Source: Oxalobacteraceae bacterium UBA5157
GTDB lineage: Bacteria > Pseudomonadota > Gammaproteobacteria > Burkholderiales > Burkholderiaceae_D
Direction of reading: 5' to 3'
DNA length: 5,652 bases
NCBI GenBank assembly: GCA_002415335.1
Contig: DHXL01000171.1
Location: 1 to 5,652 of the forward strand
Below the pieces are notes generated by a model. The model was not told the DNA's origin. It worked only from the letters and a program-made list of their open reading frames with translations, and did no database searches. Within the stretch, counting starts at the first letter, position 1, and every line of letters begins with the position of its first letter. A program made the position numbers and the translations under genes. This document shows positions 5,577 through 5,652 of the stretch, piece by piece.

Positions 5577-5592
5577 GAATAGCGAAATTTAG

Positions 5593-5633
5593 TGGGCACA
5601 GACTGGGCACAAAATGGGCACAGCGTGGGCACA
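5593..5633 (+). repeat. Four TGGGCACA direct repeats at exact 11-bp spacing
   Basis: TGGGCACA occurs at 5593, 5604, 5615 and 5626, each separated by three variable bases (GAC, AAA, GCG). The 11-bp period places the copies on nearly the same face of the helix. An inverted partial copy, GCCCAC, lies at 5644-5649. Such phased short repeats act as binding arrays, for example iterons or integrase arm-type sites. From memory, similar TGGGCAC-type repeats occur next to tyrosine integrase genes of genomic islands, but that gene is not visible here. Confidence 0.7.
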
Positions 5634-5652
5634 AAAGCAGAACGCCCACATG

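Noticed and set aside
1..5652. CRISPR array or toxin-antitoxin pair
   Set aside because: The only regular repeats are 8-mers at 11-bp spacing, far too short for CRISPR. No small paired genes with toxin-like features were seen.

Overview
The window looks like an accessory (mobile/defence) region of a GC-rich proteobacterium, probably a beta- or gammaproteobacterium. That is inferred from the GC-rich codon use, the IS1182- and IS1380-type sequences, and dense co-directional packing; nothing here fixes the species.

Layout, left to right. Positions 1-23 and 1610-1841 are the two halves of one gene encoding a Z1-domain protein. A complete IS1182-family insertion sequence (24-1605, with 15-bp perfect terminal repeats) separates them. 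A CTAG duplication (20-23 and 1606-1609) flanks the element, and removing the element plus one CTAG rejoins the Z1 frame exactly. Three intact, tightly packed genes follow on the same strand: a PD-(D/E)XK nuclease-like protein of the DUF4420 family (1825-2835, overlapping the end of Z1), an AIPR-family protein (2836-4614, start codon directly abutting the previous stop) and a Vsr-type endonuclease (4623-5081).

The set Z1 - DUF4420 - AIPR - Vsr is a recognised anti-phage / restriction-modification-like operon. It normally also carries a MutL/MORC-like GHKL ATPase and often a cytosine DNA methyltransferase, and I believe it corresponds to what has been called Mza (MutL, Z1, DUF, AIPR). Only its 3' part is visible; the ATPase and methyltransferase, if present, would lie left of position 1. 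The Z1 subunit is broken by the IS, so this copy is probably inactive or altered, although the three downstream genes remain open and have intact motifs.

Right of the Vsr gene (5082-5652) there is no intact gene. This stretch holds a cluster of overlapping inverted repeats (5102-5151) and a frameshifted, stop-containing N-terminal remnant of an IS1380-like transposase on the minus strand (about 5171-5471). It ends in a compact regulatory-looking segment: a perfect 11-bp inverted repeat (5538-5564) covering the -35 of a candidate rightward promoter, then four TGGGCACA repeats spaced exactly 11 bp (5593-5633). These may serve a gene beginning at or beyond the right edge, perhaps an integrase.
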